Assembly (NCBI GenBank): GCA_039816045.1
Contig: JBCBYB010000023.1
Coordinates: 14,896 to 78,895 of the forward strand
Direction: 5' to 3'
Origin: Thermohalobaculum sp039816045
GTDB taxonomy: Bacteria; Pseudomonadota; Alphaproteobacteria; Rhodobacterales; Rhodobacteraceae
DNA: 64,000 nt
Shown here: piece by piece, positions 9,054-17,695 of the stretch
Numbering within the stretch: the first letter of the stretch is position 1
Layout of the letters: the number at the start of each line of letters is the position of its first letter
Made by a program: the position numbers and the translations under genes
Notes under the pieces: generated by a model
The model's database searches: none
Seen by the model: the letters and a program-made list of their open reading frames with translations, nothing else
Told to the model about the DNA's origin: nothing

Positions 9054-9838
9054 GCATTCATCCCACCGCATTGGTCGAGGATGGGGCGACGCTTGGCGCT
9101 GATGTCCGGATCGGGCCCTACTGTGTGGTGGGCAGCGAGGTTTCGCTGGCTGATGGTGTGGAGCTTGTGTCTCATGTGGCCGTGGCTGGCCGGACGACGG
9201 TCGGCCCGAAGACGCGCATCTGGCCTTTTGCCTCAATTGGTCATCAGCCGCAGGATCTGAAGTTTGCGGGTGAACCGAGCCGGCTCGAGATCGGCGCGGG
9301 CTGCATGATCCGTGAGCATGTCACCGCGAACCCTGGCACGACGGGCGGCGGCATGGTGACCCGCATCGGAGACGGGTGTCTCCTGATGATGGGCTGCCAT
9401 GTGGGGCACGACTGCCAGGTGGGCTCCGGTGTGATCATGGCCAACAACGCCACTCTGGCCGGCCATGTGGAGATCGGCGATCAGGCTGTGCTCGGCGGGC
9501 TCTCTGCGGTCTTGCAGCGGATGCGTGTCGGGGCGCATGCGATGGTCGGCGGCATGTCGGGGGTCGAGAACGACGTAATCCCCTTCGGCTCGGTCATCGG
9601 GAACCGGGCCGAGTTGGCGGGGCTGAATGTCATCGGGTTGAAGCGTCTCGGCGTTTCTCGAGATGAGATCCACACGTTGCGTTTGGCGTACCGGCGGATC
9701 TTTGAAGGACCAGGCTCGCTGCATGAGCGTGCGTCGGCTGCGGCCGAAGAGTTTTCCGAGCATCCGATGGTCGTCCGGATCACAGAGTTCATCCTTTCAG
9801 ATGCGGGTCGGCGGTTTTGCACGCCGCGCGATGCCTGA
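9050..9838 (+). CDS. lpxA: UDP-N-acetylglucosamine O-acyltransferase LpxA
   Basis: LpxA transfers a 3-hydroxyacyl chain from ACP to UDP-GlcNAc, the first lipid A step. The 262-residue protein has left-handed beta-helix hexapeptide repeats through about residue 190 (for example TALVEDGATLGADVRIGPYC), the catalytic-His region MMGCHVGHDCQVG near residue 120, and the alpha-helical C-terminal domain starting LKRLGVSRDEI. It starts with GTG overlapping the fabZ stop, and its end overlaps the start of lpxI by 8 nt. Confidence 0.96.
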   Translation: MSIHPTALVEDGATLGADVRIGPYCVVGSEVSLADGVELVSHVAVAGRTTVGPKTRIWPFASIGHQPQDLKFAGEPSRLEIGAGCMIREHVTANPGTTGGGMVTRIGDGCLLMMGCHVGHDCQVGSGVIMANNATLAGHVEIGDQAVLGGLSAVLQRMRVGAHAMVGGMSGVENDVIPFGSVIGNRAELAGLNVIGLKRLGVSRDEIHTLRLAYRRIFEGPGSLHERASAAAEEFSEHPMVVRITEFILSDAGRRFCTPRDA

Positions 9839-10688
9839 GGTTGGCGGGCTCGCCATTCTCGCGGGCCGAGGCAGTCTGCCGCGTCTCATCGCAGAACAAT
9901 GTCAAAGCACCGGGCGTTCTTACTTGGTGATCAGCTTCGAGGCCGATCCTGGCGGGTGGGTCCAGGGACATCCCCATCAAAGCCACCGGTTTGAGAAGGT
10001 GGGCGCGCTCTTTCGCGCCCTTTGTGAGGCCGGATGTACGGAGGTTGTCTTCGCGGGGGCAATGGACCGTCCGCGCCTCAATCCCTTGGCGATGGATGGT
10101 CGGGCGCTCTCCGTCGCAATCCGGGTTCTGCGTCTGCTGCGCCAGGGTGATGATGCGATGCTCCGCGGTCTCGGGGAGATCTTCGAGCAAGCCGGTCTCC
10201 GACTTGTCAGTGCGGCGGAATGTTTGCCAGAGGGAATGCTGACGGCCTCTGCGGGCACTCTCGGTCAGCACAAAGCGTCTGCCGCAGACCAGCAGGACGC
10301 GCGCCGGGCGGCGGAGATCTTGCGGGCCCTTGGTCCGGTCGATGTGGGCCAGGCTGTTGTCGTGGCGGGAGGCGTGTGTCTCGGGATCGAGGCGGTCGAG
10401 GGGACTGACGCGTTGCTGACCCGCGTTGCAGATCTTCCCCCCGCCAAGCGGGCCCATTCGCCGGCTCCTTCCGGGGTGTTGCTCAAGATGCCGAAGCCCG
10501 GTCAGGACCGGCGCGTCGATCTGCCGACCATCGGTCCACGGACGGTTGCGCTGGCTTCTGCCGCTGGCTTGTCCGGACTGGTGATCGAAGCTGAGGGTGT
10601 GCAACTCATCGATCGGGCAGAACTCGTCGCTGCGGCTGACAAAGCCGGGCTCTTTCTCTGGTCTGCCACGCCGGGGGACCTCTCGTGA
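9831..10688 (+). CDS. lpxI: UDP-2,3-diacylglucosamine diphosphatase LpxI
   Basis: LpxI hydrolyses UDP-2,3-diacylglucosamine to lipid X and UMP. It replaces LpxH in most alphaproteobacteria. The protein begins with the family pattern LAILAGRGSLPRLIAEQ and contains GAMDRPRLNPLAMD, LRGLGEIFEQAG, VGQAVVVAGGVCLGIEAVEGTD and the C-terminal KMPKPGQDRRVDLPTIGP block, where the catalytic Asp sits (RRVDLPTIG). The ATG at 9831 gives 285 residues, the usual length, and overlaps lpxA. Its stop overlaps the lpxB start. Confidence 0.94.
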   Translation: MPEVGGLAILAGRGSLPRLIAEQCQSTGRSYLVISFEADPGGWVQGHPHQSHRFEKVGALFRALCEAGCTEVVFAGAMDRPRLNPLAMDGRALSVAIRVLRLLRQGDDAMLRGLGEIFEQAGLRLVSAAECLPEGMLTASAGTLGQHKASAADQQDARRAAEILRALGPVDVGQAVVVAGGVCLGIEAVEGTDALLTRVADLPPAKRAHSPAPSGVLLKMPKPGQDRRVDLPTIGPRTVALASAAGLSGLVIEAEGVQLIDRAELVAAADKAGLFLWSATPGDLS

Positions 10689-11845
10689 GTGCCGATCCCG
10701 TGATCTATCTCGTGGCCGGCGAGCCTTCAGGCGACCGCCTCGGCGGGGCCATGATGCGTGCGCTCCAGCGACAGGCACCTGGTGTGAGTTTCGCGGGTGT
10801 CGGCGGGCAGGAAATGCAGGCGGCCGGTCTGCACTCTCTCTTCGACATGGGCGACTTGACCGTGATGGGGATCACGGAAGTGGTTCCGCGTCTGCCGACC
10901 ATTCTACGACGCATGCGGGAGACCGTTTCCGATATCCTCGCCAAGCGACCCGCCGCACTGATCACGGTGGATGCACCGTCCTTCGGGCTTCGGGTCGCCG
11001 CGAAGGTTCGGGCGGCTGCGCCACAGATCCGCACCATACACTACGTCGCACCGTCGGTATGGGCATGGCGGCCCGGGCGGGCCAAGCATATGGCACGGTT
11101 CGTCGATCACGTTCTTGCACTTCTGCCGTTCGAGCCCCCCTACATGACCGCTGCCGGGATGAGCTGTGACTTTGTCGGGCATCCCATAGCGGGGCTGCCC
11201 CCCGTGACGAACGCAGACGCGAAGGCCTGGCTTAAGGCCGCTGGTGTTGCGGGGCCGCTTCTTGTGCTCGCGCCCGGGTCTCGGCGCGGGGAGCTGGCAC
11301 GGCTGGGTCCGGTCTTTCGCGAAACGGTTGGCGCCCTGGCCGAGCGGCGGCCGGATCTGTCCGTGGCCATACCGATTGCCGAGACAGTCGCTGCCGAAGC
11401 GACGGCGTTGGCGGAGCGTTTGCCCGTCAACACCCTGGTGCTGGCGCCATCGACGGGGGAAGAGGCCAAGCGGGTCGCGTTCGCCGCGGCCGATGCAGCG
11501 CTGGTCGCATCCGGGACCATCACACTTGAGATGGCTGCAGCACGCACCCCTCACATTTCCTGCTACAAGACCTCTGCACTGACGGCCTTCATCGCTCGGC
11601 ACTTGATCCGCGTCGATACCGGTCATTTGGTGAACCTGGTTATGGATGAGCGCATTGTGCCGGAGCGGCTTCAGGAGGACTGCACCCCGCACAAGATCCT
11701 GCCGTCCCTCGACGCGCTCTTAGAAGGTGGGCCGGAAGCCGAGGCACAATGCGTGGCGTTTGATCGGGCGCTCGGGCGATTGGGAAGGGGGGGGCCCGAT
11801 CCCGCAGAACGGGCCGCGGCCTCTGTGCTCTCGAAACTCGGCTAG
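10685..11845 (+). CDS. lpxB: Lipid-A-disaccharide synthase LpxB
   Basis: LpxB condenses lipid X with UDP-2,3-diacylglucosamine into the lipid A disaccharide. This GT19 glycosyltransferase (386 residues) shows YLVAGEPSGDRLGG at the N-terminus, GVGGQEMQAAGL, DMGDLTVMGITEV, IHYVAPSVWAWRPGRAK near residue 118, and LLVLAPGSRRGE at the start of the second Rossmann half. The GTG start overlaps the lpxI stop. An 8-G run (11787-11794) lies in the coding sequence close to the 3' end, where an indel would alter only about the last 18 residues. Last gene of the lipid A run. Confidence 0.95.
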   Translation: MSADPVIYLVAGEPSGDRLGGAMMRALQRQAPGVSFAGVGGQEMQAAGLHSLFDMGDLTVMGITEVVPRLPTILRRMRETVSDILAKRPAALITVDAPSFGLRVAAKVRAAAPQIRTIHYVAPSVWAWRPGRAKHMARFVDHVLALLPFEPPYMTAAGMSCDFVGHPIAGLPPVTNADAKAWLKAAGVAGPLLVLAPGSRRGELARLGPVFRETVGALAERRPDLSVAIPIAETVAAEATALAERLPVNTLVLAPSTGEEAKRVAFAAADAALVASGTITLEMAAARTPHISCYKTSALTAFIARHLIRVDTGHLVNLVMDERIVPERLQEDCTPHKILPSLDALLEGGPEAEAQCVAFDRALGRLGRGGPDPAERAAASVLSKLG

Positions 11846-11951
11846 TCCAGGGCTCGCCTATGCTTGGTCGACCGGCAAGGTGCTCGGTATGCTGATCCCT
11901 GAGAATCAGGACACGCCGACCATGGTGTCCTGGTTGTAAGTGGGGGACCGC

Positions 11952-12515
11952 ATGACCGACCGTCTGGAGCAGGTGTTCGCTGGGATCGATGCGGCCAACG
12001 CGGCAGATCCCACGCTGGAGACGGGCGAGCCGGCGGCTTTGCTGTACGGTCGGCGCATGTCAGCCGAGTTGGAGCGCGTTGCGCCTGATGCCCCGGAGCT
12101 TCTCAAGATTGCAGCGCGCGGCCAACATATTGAGCGCTGGACAATGGCACGGTCGGATTATGCCGAGGGGCGCGACGGGTATCTTCGTTGGCGCTCCGAT
12201 CTTGCCGATTTTCACGGACGCCGGGTCGGAGAGATCATGGCCGCTTCCGGCTACGGGGAGGCGGAACAGGGACGCGTTGCAACGATGCTGCGCAAGCAAG
12301 GCCTTAAGCGGGACGCGGAGGTTCAACTGCTTGAGGATGTGATCTGTCTGGTTTTCATCCGCTGGTACTTGGAAGACTTCGCCGAGACGCGGGACCCTGA
12401 GCATGTCTTTCGGATTGTGGCGAAGACGGCGCGGAAGATGTCAGCCGAAGGGCGGGAGCGGGCTCGTCGTGAGTTTGACTTGCCACCGAATCTCGCACCG
12501 GCAATGGCTGGTTAA
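11952..12515 (+). CDS. DUF4202 family protein
   Basis: The function is unknown. The sequence (187 residues from the ATG at 11952, preceded by GGGGGAC) matches my recollection of DUF4202: an all-helical protein beginning with FAGIDAANAADP, then PALLYGRRMSAELERV, AARGQHIERWTMARSDYAEGR, a central RWRSDLADFHG, and VQLLEDVICLVFIRWYLEDF. The repeated His and Asp residues in HIERW, DFHG and EDVICLVF resemble an HD-type metal-binding helical bundle, which is inference. It lies 106 nt after lpxB and is transcribed in the same direction, but need not belong to that operon. Confidence 0.75.
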   Translation: MTDRLEQVFAGIDAANAADPTLETGEPAALLYGRRMSAELERVAPDAPELLKIAARGQHIERWTMARSDYAEGRDGYLRWRSDLADFHGRRVGEIMAASGYGEAEQGRVATMLRKQGLKRDAEVQLLEDVICLVFIRWYLEDFAETRDPEHVFRIVAKTARKMSAEGRERARREFDLPPNLAPAMAG

Positions 12516-12802
12516 AGCCTCATGACGTCACGTCAATATTATGCGGCGGATCGTTGCAGTGGCGGCCCATTCACGCAGTTTCGGCCACATTTACGTCCCT
12601 TTTGCCCCTAAATCGATTTAATTATGCCTTGTTTGCAGAGCGCTTTCATGGCATCCCGAGATGATGATCACGCGTGTAATGTGTGCGTGACAGTGTGCCA
12701 GAAGGCGCGTTTCGCATTAGGCGAGTGGGTCTTTTTCAGCCGAGTTTGGTGGTGGTGGTGACCTAGGCCTTTTTCCGGCCGCTGTTGTCATGGGGGACAA
12801 AG
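12516..12802 (+). other. Intergenic region upstream of the large multidomain gene
   Basis: This 287-bp stretch has no supported coding sequence and is lower in GC than its surroundings. It contains the perfect 8-bp palindrome TGACGTCA near 12530 and an A/T-rich patch around 12610-12630. It ends with a GGGGGAC ribosome-binding site 5 nt before the ATG at 12803. It presumably carries the promoter of the next gene. I could not define -35/-10 elements or a terminator for the preceding gene. Confidence 0.4.
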
Positions 12803-15800
12803 ATGGGAACGCTCAGTGGCCAGACGATGACCTGGCACAAAATCACCGTCGATTTCATTTCTGATCAGACGTTCCAAGAGGAGCCGTCGACGTTTCGTGA
12901 TTACCGGCTCGACGTTACGTTTACGAACCGAGACACCGGGGAAACCCTTGTGGTGCCGGGCTTTTTTGCGGCCGATGGAAACGCAGCCGAGACCGGCGCG
13001 ACCGAAGGCCAAGTGTGGCGGGTGAACTTCAATCCCCCGTCGGAGGGCGATTGGGAATACAGCGCATCGTTCCGGACTGGCACCGATATCGCTGCCAGCA
13101 CCGATCCGAACGCTGGAAGCAATGTCGGCTTTGGCGCGCAGGGGACCGGCAGTTTTGAGGTCACCGAGACCACCGCGACCGAAGGCTTCGCCGCCAAGGG
13201 TATGATCCTTCAGGACGAAGGCACCCATTACCTCCAGCACCAGGGTGACGGCGACTACTTCATCCGCGGCGGGCCCGGTGTGCCGGAGAACTTCCTCGCG
13301 ACCCAAGCCTTCGACAACACCGGCGACGGACGCCACGAATTCGACGCGCACAGCGTCCATTATGGCGGCGACGGCGATTTCTGGGGCGATACCGCCGAGC
13401 AGCAGCAGCTCTCGAAGAACATTCTCGGTGCCGTCAACTACATCGCCGACCAGGGAATGAACACGATCTATATGCTGACCAACACCATCGGTGGGGATGG
13501 GCAGGATGTGGGCCCCTGGGTCAACGACAACATCTATGATGTTTCCAAGAACAAGAACCTGAACAATGTCGGCAACGGTCTCGATGAGGACGACTTCTCC
13601 ACCTACGACATCTCAAAGCTGGGGCAGTGGGAAGTCCTATTCGACCATATGGACGACCAAGGCATCTACAAGAACGTTCTGTTCCAAGAGACCGAGAACG
13701 ACCAGCTCCTGAACAATGGCACCGATGTTGCCGGCACCACACTGGATGTCGAACGGCTCGTCTACATGCGCGAGATGATCGCCCGCTTCGGCCACAACAA
13801 CGGCATCCAGTGGAACATGGGTGAGGAGAACACCAACACCGATCAGGAACTGGAGGACATGGCCGAGTTCATCGAGGCCATCGACCCCTATGGTCACTTG
13901 GTTGTCCTGCATACCTATCCTAACGACATCAACGAGGTTTACGATCCGCTCGTCGGTGTCGAGGAGTTCGATGGCCCGTCCTTCCAGACCGGACCGGGGA
14001 GCATTCGCAACCAGACCATCGAGTTCCGTGACAAATCCGCGGCGGCAGGCGACCCTTGGGTGCTTGCCTGGGACGAGCATGCCGGGAACAATGCGACAAT
14101 CGATGCGGGCTCTAACAACCCCGACAGCACCAACGAGAAGGCGCTGCGCGATGGGATGTGGGGGCATCTGACTGCCAACGGCACGGGAGTCAACTGGTAC
14201 CTGAAGGGCAACAGCTTCGGTGGCCACTCCTTCGACCAGAACATGGACGACTTCACTGGGTTCACCTCGCTCTGGACGTGGACAGCGGCCGCGGTTGAGT
14301 TTTGGAACACCTATGTGCCGTTCTGGGAGATGGAGACCGACGACGGTGCCACGACCAATGGCAACGACTATGCCATGGTCAAGGACGGCGAGTACTACCT
14401 CGTCTATGCCAAATACGGGCAGGCAGATGATATCTCGCTGGACTTGCGCGGGCAGGGTGGCGAGACCTTCGATGTCTTCTGGTTCGACCCGCGCAATGGC
14501 GGTGACCTGATCAATGGCGGCCAGGTCTCGGGTGGTTCGGTCGTGGATATGGGCAATCCTCCCAGCGCGACTGGCAAGGACTGGGTGCTGTTCGTGCGCA
14601 ATGCCGATCTGCCCGACACGCCCCCGTCCGTCGAGCCGGGAGGCGGCTCGCAACCGCCGTCTGGGATCGAAGGGGTGTTCATCGGCCAGAACGGCACAGT
14701 CGTGATCGAAGCCGAGTCGGCCAAGGAGATTGTCGGCGACTGGAGCGAGGTTTCCTTCGACGGTCAGACTGGTCTTCTTTGGGATGCCAACCGCAGCAGT
14801 TACGGCAGCGTGCCCGAGGGCGAGACCCTCACCTACGAGTTCACCGTCGACGAGAGCGGCACCTATTCTTTGGGCACACACGCGGCGCGTATCTATTCCA
14901 CGATGAACAACAGCGATCGCTACGAGGGCGGCAATCCGGATAATGGGTTGCGCAGCGACACTGGCAACGATGCCTATTTCGCACTGGTCGAGGTCGAGAC
15001 CGGCGAGGTCGTGCGGGAGCCGACCAAGCTCTACACCGGGCTCGGCAGGTCCGATCAGGACTTCCGGTGGGGCAAGACCTTCGATGTCAACCACAACCAC
15101 TCTCCGGCGCGGTTCGATCTCGAAGAGGGGGTTGTCTATCGGCTCGAAGTAACCGGCCGCTCCGACGGCTATGTCCTCGACAAGATGACCCTCAACAAGG
15201 GCAACAACATCCTGGATGACGCCAACGCGGAAGAGTCGCCGGTCGGCACCGCGGGCGGCGGTGGTGGCGGTGGCGGGGGCGGTGGCACCACCCCAGTTGC
15301 GCTCGGGTTCTCGCTCGTCAATGCCGGCAATGACCAGACTGTGGGTGATCTTGAAGCAGGTGACGAGGTCAGCCTCGCCGACTTCCCGAACGGCTTCAGC
15401 ATCTCGGCCAACCCCGATGGCGCAGTGGGCAGCGTCGTCTTCTCGATCGGCGGCCAAGTCGTGCAGACGGAGAACACGGCGCCCTTTGCGCTGTTCGGCG
15501 ACAGTGGCGGTGATTTCGATCCGGCGGATCTTGGCCCGGGCACCTACACCGTCAGCGCGGTTGCGAAGTCGGGCTCGGGCGGGAACGGTTCGACGCTTGG
15601 CGAGGCGTCGGTCACCTTCACCGTGGTCGAGGACAATGCGCCGCCGCCCAATGTCGCGCCAGTCGCGGTGAATGACACGGCGACCACCGAGGAGGACGAA
15701 GCTGTCCTGATCGATGTGCTTGGCAATGACAGCGATGCCAACAACGACAGCCTCAATATCTCCGCCTTGGACGATCCGGACAATGGGTCCCTCGAGCTTA

Positions 15801-17656
15801 TCGGGAGCATCATCGAGTACACGCCGGATGCCGGTTTCTCTGGCCAAGACACCTTCAGCTACACGATCTCTGACGGCGAAGGTGGCAGCGACACCGCGAC
15901 GGTGACTGTGACCGTGGAAGAAGCCGACGATCCTGAGCCGCCTCAACCGGTGGAGGTGACGCTTGATCTGGTCCTCGCGCAGACTGGGGCCAATCAGGGG
16001 AATCTTGCCGCGCTCGAAGATGGCAGCGAAATTGCCGCCGATTTGGTCGACGGCAAGAATGTGACGGTCTATGCGGTCGCAGCGGACGGCACTGACCCTG
16101 CGGATATCGGCAGTGTCCGGCTGACGATCCCAGGCTTTGACACACAGCTCGAGAACGTGGCCCCTTACGCGCTCTTTGGCGACTCGAGCGGGATCTTCAA
16201 CACGGGTGCTGAGCTTGAGCCGGGGAACTACCAGCTCACCGTCACGAGCTACGCGCGCCCGAATGGCCAGGGAGCGGTCGTCGGAGAGCAGGTGATCAAC
16301 TTCACCGTCGCCGAGCCGCAAGAGGAGGAGAACCTGCCTCCGGTCGCGGTTGGAGAGACGTTGGTGGTTGCCGAGGACACGCTGAACGAAGTGGACCTGC
16401 TCGACAATGACAGCGATCCTGAAGGTGGACCGCTCACGGTGGAGATCGTGGAAGGGCCTCAGTCCGGCTCGGGCACACTCTCGGGCGGCATCTACGAGTA
16501 TCTGCCGAGCGCCAACTTCAACGGCACGGATAAGCTGACCTACCGAGTGGTCGACAATGAGGGCCAGCGCAGTGCGCCGGTTGAACTGACCATCAACGTC
16601 ACGCCGGTCGACGACCCGGCCGACGTCACCGACACCACCATCGAGATCGACGAGGGCGACACACTGACCCTCGTTGCGTCAGATCTGGCGACGGACATCG
16701 ACAGCCAGGGGCTTTTCTTCCGCTCGGTCACCGGCGAGGAAAATGGCAACGTCACGCTGGCAGGCGAAGCGAGTGTGCTGTTCTACACACCCGATCCCGA
16801 CTTCTCAGGGACCGAAACGCTGATCGTCGAGATCCACGATCAGACGCCGGGTGGTGCCGTCGGCACAGGCACGCTCACCATCGTCGTGAATGACGTGCCG
16901 GATGAGCCAGAGCCGCCCACGCCGACCATGCCGAGCTTCACCTTCGCTCTCGCGGAGACGGATGGCGACACCACTCTCATGGATGAGATCGAGGATGGCA
17001 GCGTTATCCCGATGGAGTTGATCGATGGCGAGAGTGTCACGCTCTATGCCACGACCGATGACGACTTCGAGGGCAGCGTCGAGCTTTCGCTCGATGGTGG
17101 CAAGACGCAGCTTGAGAACTTCGAGCCCTATGCGGTCTTTGGCGACGACATGCAGGGGGATTTCTTCGACGGGACCACCCTGGCGCCCGGTGAGCACGAA
17201 CTGAGCTACGAGGTTTTCGCCGGCGGTGACAAATCCGGAGGATCTCTTGGCAAGGGCACGGTGACCTTTACGGTGGAAGACGTCCAGCCCGATGGGTCTG
17301 AGTTCGTGGAGATCGGCCTCTACACCACCAGCAAAGATGAAGACGCTAAGGTTGTGGATGTGGTCAACGGTTCCGTGCTGGATGCCGATGATCTGTCAGC
17401 TGCCGGCAAGCTCTCGGTGGGGCTTCTGGCTGCAGACGGTGCACCGGAGATCGGTTCGATCAAGCTCGACTACGACGGCCACACCCGGATCGAGAACGTC
17501 GAGCCCTACGCTCTCTTCGGCGATATCAAGGGCGACTTCAAAGGCGGCACGACCTTCGAGGAAGGCGATCACACCGTGGGCGTGACGATCTACGAAGACG
17601 AGAAAGGACGGGGTGACGTGATCGCCGAGTTCGATCTCGAGTTCACCGTCGCCTAA
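12803..17656 (+). CDS. Large DUF5060/glycosidase-like, CBM-like, multi-repeat extracellular-type protein
   Basis: A 1617-residue probable carbohydrate-active protein. Domains in order: DUF5060-type beta domain (about 8-115); a TIM-barrel-like region (about 130-500) with candidate acidic catalytic residues E341/E342 in WNMGEEN and E425 in AWDEHAG, spaced as in clan GH-A enzymes; a collagenase-type putative collagen-binding domain (about 520-605); a CBM6/35-like domain starting VVIEAESAKEIVG (about 630-803); an 11-residue Gly linker near 820-830. Then come four copies of a roughly 115-residue repeat with the motif EN-x-x-PYALFGD (about 831, 1051, 1376 and 1499), interleaved with three cadherin/Big-type modules rich in DNDSD. 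No N-terminal signal peptide is visible, so export may use type I or another route (inference). Start: ATG 12803 with GGGGGAC. Enzymatic activity is unproven. Confidence 0.82.
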   Translation: MGTLSGQTMTWHKITVDFISDQTFQEEPSTFRDYRLDVTFTNRDTGETLVVPGFFAADGNAAETGATEGQVWRVNFNPPSEGDWEYSASFRTGTDIAASTDPNAGSNVGFGAQGTGSFEVTETTATEGFAAKGMILQDEGTHYLQHQGDGDYFIRGGPGVPENFLATQAFDNTGDGRHEFDAHSVHYGGDGDFWGDTAEQQQLSKNILGAVNYIADQGMNTIYMLTNTIGGDGQDVGPWVNDNIYDVSKNKNLNNVGNGLDEDDFSTYDISKLGQWEVLFDHMDDQGIYKNVLFQETENDQLLNNGTDVAGTTLDVERLVYMREMIARFGHNNGIQWNMGEENTNTDQELEDMAEFIEAIDPYGHLVVLHTYPNDINEVYDPLVGVEEFDGPSFQTGPGSIRNQTIEFRDKSAAAGDPWVLAWDEHAGNNATIDAGSNNPDSTNEKALRDGMWGHLTANGTGVNWYLKGNSFGGHSFDQNMDDFTGFTSLWTWTAAAVEFWNTYVPFWEMETDDGATTNGNDYAMVKDGEYYLVYAKYGQADDISLDLRGQGGETFDVFWFDPRNGGDLINGGQVSGGSVVDMGNPPSATGKDWVLFVRNADLPDTPPSVEPGGGSQPPSGIEGVFIGQNGTVVIEAESAKEIVGDWSEVSFDGQTGLLWDANRSSYGSVPEGETLTYEFTVDESGTYSLGTHAARIYSTMNNSDRYEGGNPDNGLRSDTGNDAYFALVEVETGEVVREPTKLYTGLGRSDQDFRWGKTFDVNHNHSPARFDLEEGVVYRLEVTGRSDGYVLDKMTLNKGNNILDDANAEESPVGTAGGGGGGGGGGGTTPVALGFSLVNAGNDQTVGDLEAGDEVSLADFPNGFSISANPDGAVGSVVFSIGGQVVQTENTAPFALFGDSGGDFDPADLGPGTYTVSAVAKSGSGGNGSTLGEASVTFTVVEDNAPPPNVAPVAVNDTATTEEDEAVLIDVLGNDSDANNDSLNISALDDPDNGSLELIGSIIEYTPDAGFSGQDTFSYTISDGEGGSDTATVTVTVEEADDPEPPQPVEVTLDLVLAQTGANQGNLAALEDGSEIAADLVDGKNVTVYAVAADGTDPADIGSVRLTIPGFDTQLENVAPYALFGDSSGIFNTGAELEPGNYQLTVTSYARPNGQGAVVGEQVINFTVAEPQEEENLPPVAVGETLVVAEDTLNEVDLLDNDSDPEGGPLTVEIVEGPQSGSGTLSGGIYEYLPSANFNGTDKLTYRVVDNEGQRSAPVELTINVTPVDDPADVTDTTIEIDEGDTLTLVASDLATDIDSQGLFFRSVTGEENGNVTLAGEASVLFYTPDPDFSGTETLIVEIHDQTPGGAVGTGTLTIVVNDVPDEPEPPTPTMPSFTFALAETDGDTTLMDEIEDGSVIPMELIDGESVTLYATTDDDFEGSVELSLDGGKTQLENFEPYAVFGDDMQGDFFDGTTLAPGEHELSYEVFAGGDKSGGSLGKGTVTFTVEDVQPDGSEFVEIGLYTTSKDEDAKVVDVVNGSVLDADDLSAAGKLSVGLLAADGAPEIGSIKLDYDGHTRIENVEPYALFGDIKGDFKGGTTFEEGDHTVGVTIYEDEKGRGDVIAEFDLEFTVA

Positions 17657-17662
17657 GACATT

Positions 17663-17686
17663 GGGCGGGCCCGCTAAGGCCCGCCC
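17663..17686. terminator. Convergent GC-rich hairpin terminator
   Basis: A perfect 9-bp stem (GGGCGGGCC paired with GGCCCGCCC) with a 6-nt CGCTAA loop lies between the convergent ends of the large repeat protein (stop at 17656) and suyB (stop at 17696). No clear U-tract follows on either strand, but placement and stability suggest a shared bidirectional terminator. Confidence 0.7.
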
Positions 17687-17695
17687 TCGCGCCAA

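Noticed and set aside
13637..16321. A long open frame antisense to the large multidomain gene
   Set aside because: It lies opposite a clearly coding gene with domain structure; no family, ribosome-binding site or conserved motif supports the antisense product. High GC makes long antisense frames common.
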